From Halorarius halobius (GTDB taxonomy: Archaea > Halobacteriota > Halobacteria > Halobacteriales > Haloarculaceae), in the NCBI RefSeq assembly GCF_024298865.1, contig NZ_CP101161.1:331227-395226 (forward strand): a stretch of 64,000 bases of DNA, written 5' to 3'. The notes beneath the pieces were generated by a model. That model did no database searches. It saw only the letters and a program-made list of their open reading frames with translations, and was not told where the DNA came from. The stretch's first letter is position 1. Each line of letters opens with the position of its first letter. Both the position numbers and the translations under genes were made by a program. Below are positions 42,629 to 51,543 of the stretch, piece after piece.

Positions 42629-43423
42629 TCACTCCCGGTCGTGGACCCAGAACGTCTCCGATTCGGTGACCTCCTTCTTGAACAGGGGGACCTCGTCTTT
42701 CAGGCGGTTGATGCCCTCCTCGACGGTGCGGAACGCCTCCTCACGGTGGCCCGCCAGTACGACGACGAACACGATGTCCTCGCCCGCGGGTACAACGCCT
42801 GTGCGGTGGTGGAGAACCACCTCGACGATGCCGTCGCGCTCCTCGAGTTCCGACTCGATGGTCCGCATCTTCGTCTCCGCGACGCCGTCGTACTTCTCGA
42901 ACTCCAGCAGTTCCGTCCGCTCGTCGTCCGGGGCGTCCTTCTCACGCACGCGCCCGGTGAACGTCGCGATGGCGCCCGCCCGGTCGGCACCCGCGGAGCG
43001 TTTCACCTCGGCGACGAGCGATTCGAGCGTCTCGTGGGGGTCGAGGTCCGCGACGGCCGCGACGACCGCCGCCACGTCGAGTGAGGCCGCGTCGGGCGCG
43101 GTGACGAGCGGGTCGGAAACGTCCACGTCGCCGAGCGAGACCTGTGGCAGGTCCGCGTCGGGAAAGCCGACCGCGACGGCGTGGTCGTGGTCCGGCGCGA
43201 GACGGTCGACCGTCTCGGCCAGCGAGAGACGTTCGCCGTACGCCTGCCACTCGGCGCCGAGGTCGTACTCAGTGGCCGGGCGAGCGCGCTGGACGCCGCC
43301 GTCGACCTCGCCCGCCGCGGTCCGCTCGCGGTTCCGGACCACCGCGACCCGACCGGACAGCGCCTCGACGAGCCGGTCGGCGGCCGCCTCCGCGTCCTCT
43401 CCCGCGATGCCGAACACCTGCAT
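42629..43423 (-). CDS. moaE: Molybdopterin synthase, MobB-like plus MoaE fusion
   Basis: A 264-residue fusion. The C-terminal 140 residues are MoaE, the large subunit of molybdopterin synthase: GAIATFTGRVREKDAPDDER, then YDGVAETKMRTIESELEERDG, VLHHRTGVVPAGEDIVFVVV and PLFKKEV with its catalytic Lys. The N-terminal 125 residues resemble MobB, but where MobB has a G-x4-GKT P-loop this protein reads GIAGEDAEAAADRL, so GTP binding is probably lost. It adds sulfur to precursor Z to make molybdopterin. It lies 40 bp downstream of the Fdh-like gene on the same strand. Confidence 0.88.
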   Translation of the reverse strand: MQVFGIAGEDAEAAADRLVEALSGRVAVVRNRERTAAGEVDGGVQRARPATEYDLGAEWQAYGERLSLAETVDRLAPDHDHAVAVGFPDADLPQVSLGDVDVSDPLVTAPDAASLDVAAVVAAVADLDPHETLESLVAEVKRSAGADRAGAIATFTGRVREKDAPDDERTELLEFEKYDGVAETKMRTIESELEERDGIVEVVLHHRTGVVPAGEDIVFVVVLAGHREEAFRTVEEGINRLKDEVPLFKKEVTESETFWVHDRE

Positions 43424-43463
43424 GGTTCGTACGTTCGGGGCGGAGCGCTTGTAGTTGTCCCCG

Positions 43464-45515
43464 CTACGTCTCGACGGTCACCCGCACGGCGCTGTGTTTG
43501 AACTCGGGTATCTTTGCGACGGGGTCGAGCATCTCGTCGCCCGTCAGCGCGTTCACGAGCGGGTCGGCGTAGTGGAACGTCAGGAACACGGTCCCCTCGC
43601 GGATGGCCGGCGTCACCTCGACGGGCGCCTCGACGCGCCCGCGGTCGTTCTCGACGACGACGCGGTCGCCGTCCGCGATACCGCGGCGGTCGGCGTCCCC
43701 CGGGTGCATCTGCAGGGCGTCCTCGCCGCGCATCCGCATCAGGGTGCCCGACCGGCGGGTGCACGCGCCGCTGTTGAACTGCTGGATGACCCGGCCGGTC
43801 GTCAACACGAGGTGGTCGTCGGCCACGGGGTCGACCGGGTCGACGTGGTCGACGGGGTCGAACCGGGCCCGGCGGTCGCCGCTCTCGAACGTGTCGCGGT
43901 GGAGCACGCCCGTCCCCTGGTCGGCTCCCTCGGGGAACGGCCACCGGACGCTCCCGGTGCCGATGGCGTCGTACTCGATGCCGGCGTAGATGGGCGACAC
44001 TCGGGTCAGTTCCTCGAACGCCGCCCGCGGGTCCTCGGGCGGGTCGAGCGGCGTGGCGCCGTTGACGGCCGCGGTCACCCGGCGCGCGACTTCCCCGACG
44101 ACCGCGAGGTCGCGCCGCGCGTCGCCCGGCGGCGCGCGGGTCTCGTGCATCCGGAGGAGTTGCCGGTCGGTGTTGGTCACCGTCCCCGACTTCTCGGCCC
44201 ACGCCGACCCCGGAAGCACCACGTCGGCGAGTTCCGCGGTCTCGGTCCGGAAGATGTCGTGGACGACCAGACAGTCGAACTCGCGGAGCGCCCGCCGGGC
44301 CCGGGTGCTGTTCGGCTCCGTGACGGCGGGGTTCTCGCCGAACACGTAGCAGAACTCGATGCCGTCGCCCGCTCGGTGGGTCATCTCCACCTCGGTCAGC
44401 CCCGGCTTTGCGGGCGGCTCGAACCCCCACACGCCGGCGACGCGCTCGCGGGCCGCGTCGTCGGTCACGGGCTGGTATCCCGGCAGGACGTCGGGAAGCG
44501 CGCCAACGTCGCCGGCGCCCTGCACGTTGTTCTGGCCGCGAAGCGGGTTGATGCCGGTCCCCTCGCGGCCGACGTTGCCGGTCAGGAGCGCGAGATTCAG
44601 CAGGGCGTGGACGTTGTCGGTGCCGCAGTGGTGCTGGCTCATCCCCATCCCGGTGAACGCGGCGGCGCGCTCCGCCTCGCCGTAGGCTCTGGCGGCCGCC
44701 CGCAGGTCCGCGGGGTCGACCCCCGCGAGTTCGGCGTTCGCGTCGACGTCGACCTCGTCGAGGTGACGGCGGTAGGCGTCGACCCCCGCGGTGCGTTCGG
44801 CGACGAACGTCTCGTCGACGAGCCCCTCCTCGACGACGACGGCGGCCATCGCGCTCAACAGGGGGATGTCGTAGCCCGGGCGGACGGGGAGATGAACGTC
44901 GGCCGCGCGCGTCGTGTCGGTCTTCCGTGGGTCGACGTGGACCATCGTCGTCCCCCGTTTGATGGCGGGCAACAGATACGACCGGAAGATGACCGGGTGC
45001 TGTTCGGCCGGGTTCGCACCCGTCACGAGGAAGACGTCCGCCTCCCCGATGTCGGCGAGCGTGTTCGTCATCGCGCCCGCGCCGAACCGGTCGCGCATCG
45101 CCGCCACCGTCGAGGAGTGACAGAGCCGCGCGCAGTTGTCGACGTTGTTGGTGTCGAGTGCCCGCGCGAGTTTCTGAAGCAGGTAGTTCTCCTCGTTCGT
45201 GCAGTTCGAGGACGCGAAGAACGCCAGCGCGTCCGGGCCGCCGGCCTCGACGGCGCGGGCCGCGCCCCCGGCTATCCGGTCGAGCGCCGCGTCCCACGAG
45301 GCGGTCACGAGCCGGCCGTTCTCGCGGACGAGCGGCCGCGTCAGCCGCTCGTCGCTGTCGATTACCTCCCACGCCGCGGCACCTTTCGGGCATATCTCGC
45401 CGCGCGTGTTCACCGGGCCGGGCCAGCCGGTCGCACCGTCGCGGTCGGGGTCGTACTGGAGGCTACAGCCGACGCCGCAGTACGGGCAGACGCTCGGGCG
45501 TGGGGCGTCGCTCAT
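43464..45515 (-). CDS. Mo/W formate dehydrogenase-like catalytic subunit
   Basis: A 683-residue molybdopterin oxidoreductase of the FdhF type. The N-terminal cluster ligands C-x2-C-x3-C and a later Cys are seen in VCPYCGVGCS and GEICPKG. The active-site metal ligand is Cys in NVDNCARLCHSSTV, followed by His, as in Cys-type formate dehydrogenases. The C-terminal MopB barrel includes LTTGRVIQQFNSGACTRRSGT. There is no ferredoxin-like extension, electron-transfer subunit or FdhD gene next to it. Its electron acceptor is therefore unknown, and a related oxidoreductase activity is possible. Confidence 0.85.
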   Translation of the reverse strand: MSDAPRPSVCPYCGVGCSLQYDPDRDGATGWPGPVNTRGEICPKGAAAWEVIDSDERLTRPLVRENGRLVTASWDAALDRIAGGAARAVEAGGPDALAFFASSNCTNEENYLLQKLARALDTNNVDNCARLCHSSTVAAMRDRFGAGAMTNTLADIGEADVFLVTGANPAEQHPVIFRSYLLPAIKRGTTMVHVDPRKTDTTRAADVHLPVRPGYDIPLLSAMAAVVVEEGLVDETFVAERTAGVDAYRRHLDEVDVDANAELAGVDPADLRAAARAYGEAERAAAFTGMGMSQHHCGTDNVHALLNLALLTGNVGREGTGINPLRGQNNVQGAGDVGALPDVLPGYQPVTDDAARERVAGVWGFEPPAKPGLTEVEMTHRAGDGIEFCYVFGENPAVTEPNSTRARRALREFDCLVVHDIFRTETAELADVVLPGSAWAEKSGTVTNTDRQLLRMHETRAPPGDARRDLAVVGEVARRVTAAVNGATPLDPPEDPRAAFEELTRVSPIYAGIEYDAIGTGSVRWPFPEGADQGTGVLHRDTFESGDRRARFDPVDHVDPVDPVADDHLVLTTGRVIQQFNSGACTRRSGTLMRMRGEDALQMHPGDADRRGIADGDRVVVENDRGRVEAPVEVTPAIREGTVFLTFHYADPLVNALTGDEMLDPVAKIPEFKHSAVRVTVET

Positions 45516-45516
45516 C

Positions 45517-45531
45517 CGTGGACGTTCCACG
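45517..45531. promoter_or_regulatory. Palindrome immediately upstream of the formate dehydrogenase-like gene
   Basis: CGTGGA and TCCACG are exact inverted copies separated by three bases. The site lies 2-16 bp upstream of the minus-strand ATG at 45515, overlapping the expected start site of a leaderless mRNA, where a repressor could block transcription. Confidence 0.4.
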
Positions 45532-45595
45532 TCGAGACGCTTGACCGTTCGGGCGGGTGTCCAGAGGCGCGGACGCCGCCGTCGCGCCTTGAGAA

Positions 45596-45604
45596 CCCTT
45601 AAGA
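45596..45604 (+). promoter_or_regulatory. TATA box of pyrH
   Basis: CCCTTAAGA is centred about 30 bp upstream of the pyrH ATG, consistent with a leaderless or near-leaderless mRNA. Confidence 0.5.
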
Positions 45605-45630
45605 CCGGCACCCGGCTACGACGGGGCAAC

Positions 45631-46323
45631 ATGAAGGTCGTCGTCTCTATCGGTGGAAGCGTCCTCGCGCCGGAACTCGATTCGGCACGGGTCGCGGACC
45701 ACGCCGCCGTCATCGAGGACCTCGCGGGCGCGGGTCACGAACTCGCCGCCGTCGTCGGCGGCGGGGGCGTCGCCCGCGAGTACATCGAGTCGGCCCGCGA
45801 GCTGGGCGCAAACGAGATAGAACTGGACCAACTGGGCATCGGCGTCACCCGGCTGAACGCCCGCCTGCTTCTGGCGGCGCTCGACGAGGACGTCGTCGCC
45901 CCCAGCGTCCCCGAGGACTACGAAGCCGCCGGCGAGGCGCTCCACCGCGGCGACGTGGCCGTGATGGGTGGGGTCGTCCCCGCACAGACCACGGACGCCG
46001 TCGCGGCGGCGCTCGCGGAGTACGTCGACGCGGACCTGCTGGTGTACGCCACCTCCGTCCCCGGGGTGTTCAGCGCGGACCCGAACGAGAACCCCGACGC
46101 GGAGCGGTACGACGAACTCGCGGCGGACGACCTCGTGGAGATGATAGCCTCCGCGGAGATGAACGCCGGCCTCTCCGCGCCCGTCGACCTGCTGGCCGCG
46201 AAGGTCATCCAGCGGGCCGGCCTCGAGGCCATCGTCCTCGACGGGAGCGACCCCGACCGCGTCCGGCGGGCCGTCGCGGACGGCGAGTTCGAGGGCACCC
46301 GCATCGTTCCGGAGGGGCGATGA
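45631..46323 (+). CDS. pyrH: UMP kinase
   Basis: PyrH phosphorylates UMP to UDP for pyrimidine nucleotide supply. The 230-residue amino-acid-kinase-fold protein begins MKVVVSIGGSVLAPELDS and contains VVGGGGVAREYIESARELG, a conserved archaeal substrate segment, LVYATSVPGVFSADPNENPDA, and a C-terminal EMNAGLSAPVDLLAAKV. All motifs of archaeal PyrH are present. It overlaps lysS by 4 bp (ATGA), so the two are co-transcribed and translationally coupled. Confidence 0.95.
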   Translation: MKVVVSIGGSVLAPELDSARVADHAAVIEDLAGAGHELAAVVGGGGVAREYIESARELGANEIELDQLGIGVTRLNARLLLAALDEDVVAPSVPEDYEAAGEALHRGDVAVMGGVVPAQTTDAVAAALAEYVDADLLVYATSVPGVFSADPNENPDAERYDELAADDLVEMIASAEMNAGLSAPVDLLAAKVIQRAGLEAIVLDGSDPDRVRRAVADGEFEGTRIVPEGR

Positions 46324-47951
46324 CCTCGCCGTACACGCTCTCCGACCGGCGGTACGACTTCTGGGCCGACGCCGTCGCCGACGCTATCGAGGAGCGGGAG
46401 TCCGACGACCCCATCATCATCAAGGGCGGCATCTCGCCGTCCGGCGTCCCGCATCTCGGCAACATGAACGAGGTGATGCGGGGCCACTTCGTCGCCGAAG
46501 TGCTCCGCGAGCGGGGCCACGAGGTCCGGCAGGTGTTCACCACCGACGACCGCGACCCACTGCGGAAGCTCCCCCGGAAACTCGCGGACCTCGACGGCAA
46601 CGTCGTCGGCCTCGGCGAGGTGGACGCCTCCGCGCTCGGGACGAACCTCGGGAAGCCGTACACCGACGTACCGGACCCGTTCGGTTGCTGTGACTCCTAC
46701 GGCGACCACTTCTCGCGCATCATCGAGCAGTCCGCCGAGCTGCTGGGCGTCGACATCGACGTCGTCTCGAACACCGACCTCTACGAGTCCGGCGAGATGG
46801 ACGAGGCGACGCGGTTCCTGCTCGCGAACCGCGAGCGCGCCCGCGAGGTGTTGAGCGAGTACCAGGACAAGGTCGACGAGACGTACGTCCCCTTCAACCC
46901 CATCTGCGAGTCCTGCGGGAAGGTAACCGAGACCGTCACCGGGGTCGACGCCGAGGCCGGAACGGTCTCGTACCGCTGTACGGACATGGAGGCGGGCGGC
47001 GACGTCATCGAGGGCTGTGGCCACGAGGGCACCGCGACGCTCCGGGATGGGAAGCTCCCGTGGCGCTTCGAGTGGCCCGCGCAGTGGCGCGTTCTGGACG
47101 TGGACTTCGAGCCGTTCGGCAAGGACCACGCCGAGGGGTCGTGGCCCTCCGGCGTCGACATCGCCCGGAACGTGCTCGGCGACGAACCGCCCGTGCCGAT
47201 GGTGTACGAGTGGTTCACCCTCGACGGCGAGCCGTTTTCCTCGTCGGAAGGGAACGTCATCATGGCCTCGGAGGTGCTGGAGATGCTCGAACCCGAAGTC
47301 GTGCGCTACTTCTTCGCCAAGGACCCCAAGCGCGCCCGCGATTTCTCGGTCGAGCGGCTCGACCAGTTGGTCGACGAGTTCGACCGCTTCGAGCGCGTCT
47401 ACTTCGGCGAGGAGGACGCCGACGAGAGCGAGCGGCGCCGCGCGGAGCGTGCGTACCCGTTCGTCGTCCACGACCCCGACCCCGACCGGGTGCGCATCCC
47501 GTACACGTTCGCCGCGGTGCTGGGGATGACCGACGACCCCGAGTTGCGCGAGACGATGGCCCGCCGGTCGGGCCACATCCCCGACGACGCCACCGACAGC
47601 GAGGTCGAGGCGGCGCTGGCCCGCGTCGAGAAGGCGCGCAACTGGGCGGTGCGGACCGACAACGAGTACAACTACCGGCTCGCCGAGGAGCTACCGGACG
47701 TCGAGTTCGACGACGCCACCGTCGCGGCGCTCGCGGACCTCGCGGCGTTCATCGAACGCGAGAAGCCGGACGACGAGACGCTCCAGGGAGAAATCTACGA
47801 GACGGCGCGCGACCACGACGTGGACGTGGGCGACTTCTTCACCGCGGGCTACCGGCTGTTCCTAGGCGAGGACCAGGGGCCGCGACTGGGGCCGTTCCTC
47901 GCGGCGCTGGACACCGAGTTCGTGCTGGCGCGGCTTCGGCTGGACGGGTAG
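46320..47951 (+). CDS. lysS: Lysine--tRNA ligase, class I
   Basis: This archaeal-type class I LysRS charges tRNA-Lys. The 543-residue protein has the HIGH-equivalent SPSGVPHLGNMNEV near 38-51, the KMSKS-equivalent FSSSEGNVI near 305, a zinc-like Cys cluster (PICESCGKV and CTDMEAGGDVIEGCGH) between them and a helical C-terminal domain. The length is normal. Class I LysRS, rather than class II, is the usual form in Euryarchaeota. Confidence 0.96.
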   Translation: MTSPYTLSDRRYDFWADAVADAIEERESDDPIIIKGGISPSGVPHLGNMNEVMRGHFVAEVLRERGHEVRQVFTTDDRDPLRKLPRKLADLDGNVVGLGEVDASALGTNLGKPYTDVPDPFGCCDSYGDHFSRIIEQSAELLGVDIDVVSNTDLYESGEMDEATRFLLANRERAREVLSEYQDKVDETYVPFNPICESCGKVTETVTGVDAEAGTVSYRCTDMEAGGDVIEGCGHEGTATLRDGKLPWRFEWPAQWRVLDVDFEPFGKDHAEGSWPSGVDIARNVLGDEPPVPMVYEWFTLDGEPFSSSEGNVIMASEVLEMLEPEVVRYFFAKDPKRARDFSVERLDQLVDEFDRFERVYFGEEDADESERRRAERAYPFVVHDPDPDRVRIPYTFAAVLGMTDDPELRETMARRSGHIPDDATDSEVEAALARVEKARNWAVRTDNEYNYRLAEELPDVEFDDATVAALADLAAFIEREKPDDETLQGEIYETARDHDVDVGDFFTAGYRLFLGEDQGPRLGPFLAALDTEFVLARLRLDG

Positions 47952-48131
47952 GTGAGCACCGCCCTCGGCGTTCGCTCTCCGTTGCCGCCTTCCAGTACCG
48001 CTACTGCTCGCGTGTCGCTCACTACGTTCGCTCCCGCTCGCAACACCGTGCTACGTCGCGGCTCCCTGTGGTCGCCGCTCGTCGCACGCACCCGGAACCC
48101 TCTTTGAACCACACCCCATCTACCCACCCAA
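47952..48131. other. Spacer between lysS and the PDZ site-2 protease gene
   Basis: This 180-bp stretch has the GCTCGC/GTTCGCTC phrasing of haloarchaeal intergenic DNA. The CCTCTTTGAACCAC segment just before 48132 may hold the promoter. No other element is recognised. Confidence 0.35.
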
Positions 48132-49943
48132 ATGGTGGACACGCTGACCCTCGTGCTCGCGGGGGTCGTGCTCTACACGGTCCTTGCCCTGACGCTGAAG
48201 ACGCAGGGCTACCTGCCCGACTGGGTCCGCGTGTCGGGCCCCATCACGACCCTCCACACCGAGCGCGGGAAGAAGTTCCTCGACTGGCTCGCCCGCCCGA
48301 AGCGGTTCTGGCGCGCGTGGGGGAACTTCGGGCTCGGCATCGCGCTCGTGGTGATGGTCGGCACGTTCGCCCTGGTCATCTTCGCGGGCGTGCAGGCGCT
48401 GTCGAACCCGACGCCGACGGCGCTGAACCGCCCGCGGAACGTGCTCGCGATTCCGGGCGTCAACGACTTCCTGCCGCTGTCGGCGGCCGTCGAGATACTG
48501 ACCGGCCTCCTGATAGGCCTGGTCGTCCACGAGGGCGGCCACGGGCTGATGTGCCGCGTCGAGGACATCGAGATAGACTCGATGGGGCTGGCGCTCCTGG
48601 CGTTCATCCCCATCGGCGCGTTCGTCGAACCCGACGAGGACTCCCGGAACGCCGCAAGCCGTGGCGCACAGACTCGGATGTTCGCGGCGGGCGTCACCAA
48701 CAACTTCGCGGTCGCCGTCGTCGCCTTCGCCCTCCTCTTCGGCCCGGTCGTCGGCTCCATCGCCGTCGTCTCGGGCGTCCCGGTCGGCGGCTCGCTCCCG
48801 GGGTCGCCCGCCAAGACCGCCGGCATCGACCGCGGCGACGTCGTGACCGGCGTCGACGGCCGGGAGGTCGAAAACGCCTCCGAACTCGACGCCGCGCTCG
48901 CGACGACGGACGCCAGCGAGGTGTCGGTCACCCTGCGCGACGGCCGCACCGCCAGCGTCGAGCGGAAGGTGCTCGTGACCGGGTCGGTCCCCGACACCGA
49001 CGGCACGGTCCCCTCGCCCGTCGAGAAGAACACCACCATCGTCGCGGTCAACGGCACCGCGGTCCACACCGAAGGGGCGTTCCACGCGGCCGCCCGCAAC
49101 CACTCGGTGGCGCGACTGGAGACCGCCGACGGCCGGACGGTGACGGCGCCGCTGGGCGCGTACGCCGTCGTCATCCCGCCGAGCGAGGATAGTCCCGCGC
49201 CGATGGCCGACGCCGGTGCGACGCCGGAGTCCACCGTCGTCATCACCAAGATGGACGACGCCCGCATCACTGACCGGGCGGACCTGACGGCGTTCCTCGA
49301 TTCGACGGACGCCGGCCAGCAGGTGGCCGTCACGGCCTACACCTACCGCGGCGACGAGTTCCAGCGGCAGAGCTACGACGTGACGCTGGGCGAGCATCCG
49401 CGCGACGACACCGGGTTCCTCGGCGTCACCGCCATCCAACCGGGCGTCACCGGGATGGTCGTCGACGACTTCGGCATCGACGCCTACCCGGCCGACTTCT
49501 TCCTGGGCGTGCTGGGCGGCGGCGACGTGAATCTCCCAATCGACTCGCCGTTCACCCGGGCGTACCTCACGATAACGCTACCGTTCGCGGTGGTCACCAT
49601 CCCCGGCGTCGGCTACGCGTTCCCCGGGTTCGTCGGCGCGTACGCCAACTTCTACACCGCCGCGGGCGGCCCGCTGTCGTTCCTCGGGACCGGCCTGCTC
49701 CTGCTTCTGGGGAGCGTGCTGTTCTGGACGGCGTGGATAAACGTCATCATCGGCCAGTTCAACTGCACCCCCGCGTTCCCGCTGGACGGCGGCCACATCC
49801 TCCGGACGTCGACGCAGGCGGTGGTCTCGCGGCTCCCCATCGACAACAAGTACGCCGCGACGAAGGCCGTCACCACGGGCGTCGGCCTGCTGATGCTCAC
49901 GGGCCTGCTGTTGATGATATTCGGCCCGCGACTGCTCACGTAG
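48132..49943 (+). CDS. Site-2 protease family (M50) protein with PDZ domain
   Basis: A 603-residue membrane metalloprotease. The zinc motif HEGGHGLMCR lies near residue 137. A PDZ domain follows the first membrane block (about 215-290, GGSLPGSPAKTAGIDRGDVVTGVDGREV), and a second PDZ-like region covers about 370-440. The C-terminal membrane block carries PAFPLDGGHILRT with the Asp ligand. It resembles archaeal S2P/RseP-type proteases. It could process anti-sigma-like or other membrane regulators, but the substrate is unknown. Confidence 0.9.
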   Translation: MVDTLTLVLAGVVLYTVLALTLKTQGYLPDWVRVSGPITTLHTERGKKFLDWLARPKRFWRAWGNFGLGIALVVMVGTFALVIFAGVQALSNPTPTALNRPRNVLAIPGVNDFLPLSAAVEILTGLLIGLVVHEGGHGLMCRVEDIEIDSMGLALLAFIPIGAFVEPDEDSRNAASRGAQTRMFAAGVTNNFAVAVVAFALLFGPVVGSIAVVSGVPVGGSLPGSPAKTAGIDRGDVVTGVDGREVENASELDAALATTDASEVSVTLRDGRTASVERKVLVTGSVPDTDGTVPSPVEKNTTIVAVNGTAVHTEGAFHAAARNHSVARLETADGRTVTAPLGAYAVVIPPSEDSPAPMADAGATPESTVVITKMDDARITDRADLTAFLDSTDAGQQVAVTAYTYRGDEFQRQSYDVTLGEHPRDDTGFLGVTAIQPGVTGMVVDDFGIDAYPADFFLGVLGGGDVNLPIDSPFTRAYLTITLPFAVVTIPGVGYAFPGFVGAYANFYTAAGGPLSFLGTGLLLLLGSVLFWTAWINVIIGQFNCTPAFPLDGGHILRTSTQAVVSRLPIDNKYAATKAVTTGVGLLMLTGLLLMIFGPRLLT

Positions 49944-50466
49944 GGTCGAACCAGTCCGCCGCGAGGATGTCGTATCGGACCATGTCCTGATACTGGCCGC
50001 GCTGGAACACGGCGTCGCGGGCGACCCCCACCTCACGAAAGCCGAGCGACTCCATCGTCGCCCGCGAGGCGTCGTTGTCACGGAGCGCCTTCCCCCTGAT
50101 GCGGTGGAGGCCGAGCCCCTCGAACCCGTGGCCGACGAGCAGTTCCGCCGCCTCCGTCCCGTAGCCGTCACCCTGGTACTCGGGGAGGAGCCACGCGGCC
50201 AGTTCCGCCGAGTGGCGGCCCACGTCGAACAGCACGACCGTCCCCGCGGGTTCGCCGTCGACACAGACCACGAGGTTGAGGTTGTCGTCGCCGAGCACGA
50301 CGTTCTCGTAGAACTCCTCGACGTCGTCCATCGAGGCGGGGTCGGTGAACGTCATCCGTTCGCGGATGGCGGGGTCGTTGCGCGAGCGCTGGACCAGCTC
50401 GAGGTCCTCGCGTTCGAGCGTCCGGAGGTCGATGCGGTCACCGTCGAGGAACACGGGGCCGGGCAT
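49936..50466 (-). CDS. GNAT family N-acetyltransferase
   Basis: A 176-residue acetyltransferase of the RimJ/RimL-like GNAT type. It begins MPGPVFLDGDRIDLRTLERED and carries the acetyl-CoA motif LLPEYQGDGYGTEAAELLVGHGFE (Q-x-x-G-Y-G/A), then HRIRGKALRDNDASRATMESLGF. It probably acetylates a protein N-terminus or small amine. Start chosen at the ATG that matches the family. It is convergent with the M50 gene, with an 8-bp 3' overlap. Confidence 0.88.
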   Translation of the reverse strand: MPGPVFLDGDRIDLRTLEREDLELVQRSRNDPAIRERMTFTDPASMDDVEEFYENVVLGDDNLNLVVCVDGEPAGTVVLFDVGRHSAELAAWLLPEYQGDGYGTEAAELLVGHGFEGLGLHRIRGKALRDNDASRATMESLGFREVGVARDAVFQRGQYQDMVRYDILAADWFDPT

Positions 50467-50552
50467 ACCGGCACGGGGGCGGCGACGACCAAAGCCGTTC
50501 TGTGAAGAGGCGTTCACCCGACCGCTTTTGCCCCCCCGCGAGTAGGGCCGGT

Positions 50553-51416
50553 ATGGACGCGCGCGAGGCCGAGGTGGTGGCCGACGCCTTCGACGTGCTG
50601 TCGGACCCCCTCCGGGTCCGCATCCTCACGACGCTGTGGGAGGAGGACCGCCGCGGGCCGACAAGCTACTCCGAGTTGCAGTCGGCGGTCGGGGTCCGCG
50701 ACTCCGGCCGCTTCAACTACCACCTCTCGAAACTGACGGACCGCTATCTCAGGAAGGTCGACGACGGCTACCGGCTCAGTCCCACCGGCCTGCAGGTGGT
50801 CGACCTCGTCGAGTCGGGAGCGTTCGGCGAGGCGCCCGACGTCGACGACATCGAGACTGACACGCCGTGTCCCGCCTGCGGGAGGAATCTCGTCGCCCGC
50901 TACGACGACGCCGAGCACGTCGTCGACTGTCCGGACTGCGGGCTGGCTGTCTCCTGGCTCACGTTCCCGCCGGCGGGTGTCGAACAGCGGCGCGACGACC
51001 CCGAGGCCCTGCTGGAGGCGTTCTCGGTTCGCTCCCGGCGGATGGCCGCGATGGGGAGCCACGGCGTCTGCCCGTTCTGTGGCCGGGAGATGGACGCCAC
51101 GCTGGTCGCCGACGAGGACGCGCCGCTCCCGTACATGGTCAGGAAACACTGCGACGGCTGTCACGGGACCATGCGCTCCTCACCCGGCGCACATCTCCAC
51201 GACCACCCCGCCGTCGTCGCCTTCCTGTGGGACCAGGGCGACCGGCTCGACGACCGGCCGCTCTGGGAATGGCCGTTCGTGCTCGGCGAGGGCTGTTCGG
51301 TCGTCTCCGAGGAGCCGCTCCGCGTCCGGCAGACCATCGAGCGCGACGGCGAGCGTCTCGAACTCGACGTGGACGCCGACGCCGAGGTGGCCGCGACCCG
51401 CCGCGTCCGCGAGTAG
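50553..51416 (+). CDS. ArsR-like winged-helix regulator with zinc-ribbon domains (DUF7351-like)
   Basis: A 287-residue regulator. The N-terminal winged helix (about 1-85) has DPLRVRILTTLWEEDRRGP, SYSELQSAVGVRDSGRFNYHLSKLTDRYLRKVDDGYRLS. The middle carries Cys pairs that form zinc ribbons: CPACG, CPDCG and CPFCG, with CDGCHG further on. The same layout is seen in the gene at 59829-60791, so the two are paralogues. Its ligand and targets are unknown. Confidence 0.82.
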   Translation: MDAREAEVVADAFDVLSDPLRVRILTTLWEEDRRGPTSYSELQSAVGVRDSGRFNYHLSKLTDRYLRKVDDGYRLSPTGLQVVDLVESGAFGEAPDVDDIETDTPCPACGRNLVARYDDAEHVVDCPDCGLAVSWLTFPPAGVEQRRDDPEALLEAFSVRSRRMAAMGSHGVCPFCGREMDATLVADEDAPLPYMVRKHCDGCHGTMRSSPGAHLHDHPAVVAFLWDQGDRLDDRPLWEWPFVLGEGCSVVSEEPLRVRQTIERDGERLELDVDADAEVAATRRVRE

Positions 51417-51543
51417 GTGAACTGCGCTTCGCAAATCGCTTTTCCCCTTCTCCCGGCTCCCCTCGACTGCGCGGGCCGTCCCGCGCGGTCCCAAGGATGC
51501 GAGGCCCTCCACGCCCCGGTCGCACGCGGTCAGGTGGTGCGCC

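Noticed and set aside
43003-45393. Very long frame overlapping the formate dehydrogenase-like gene on the same strand
   Set aside because: The translation is Arg/Gly-rich low-complexity sequence from a shifted frame; the Fdh frame has clear motifs.
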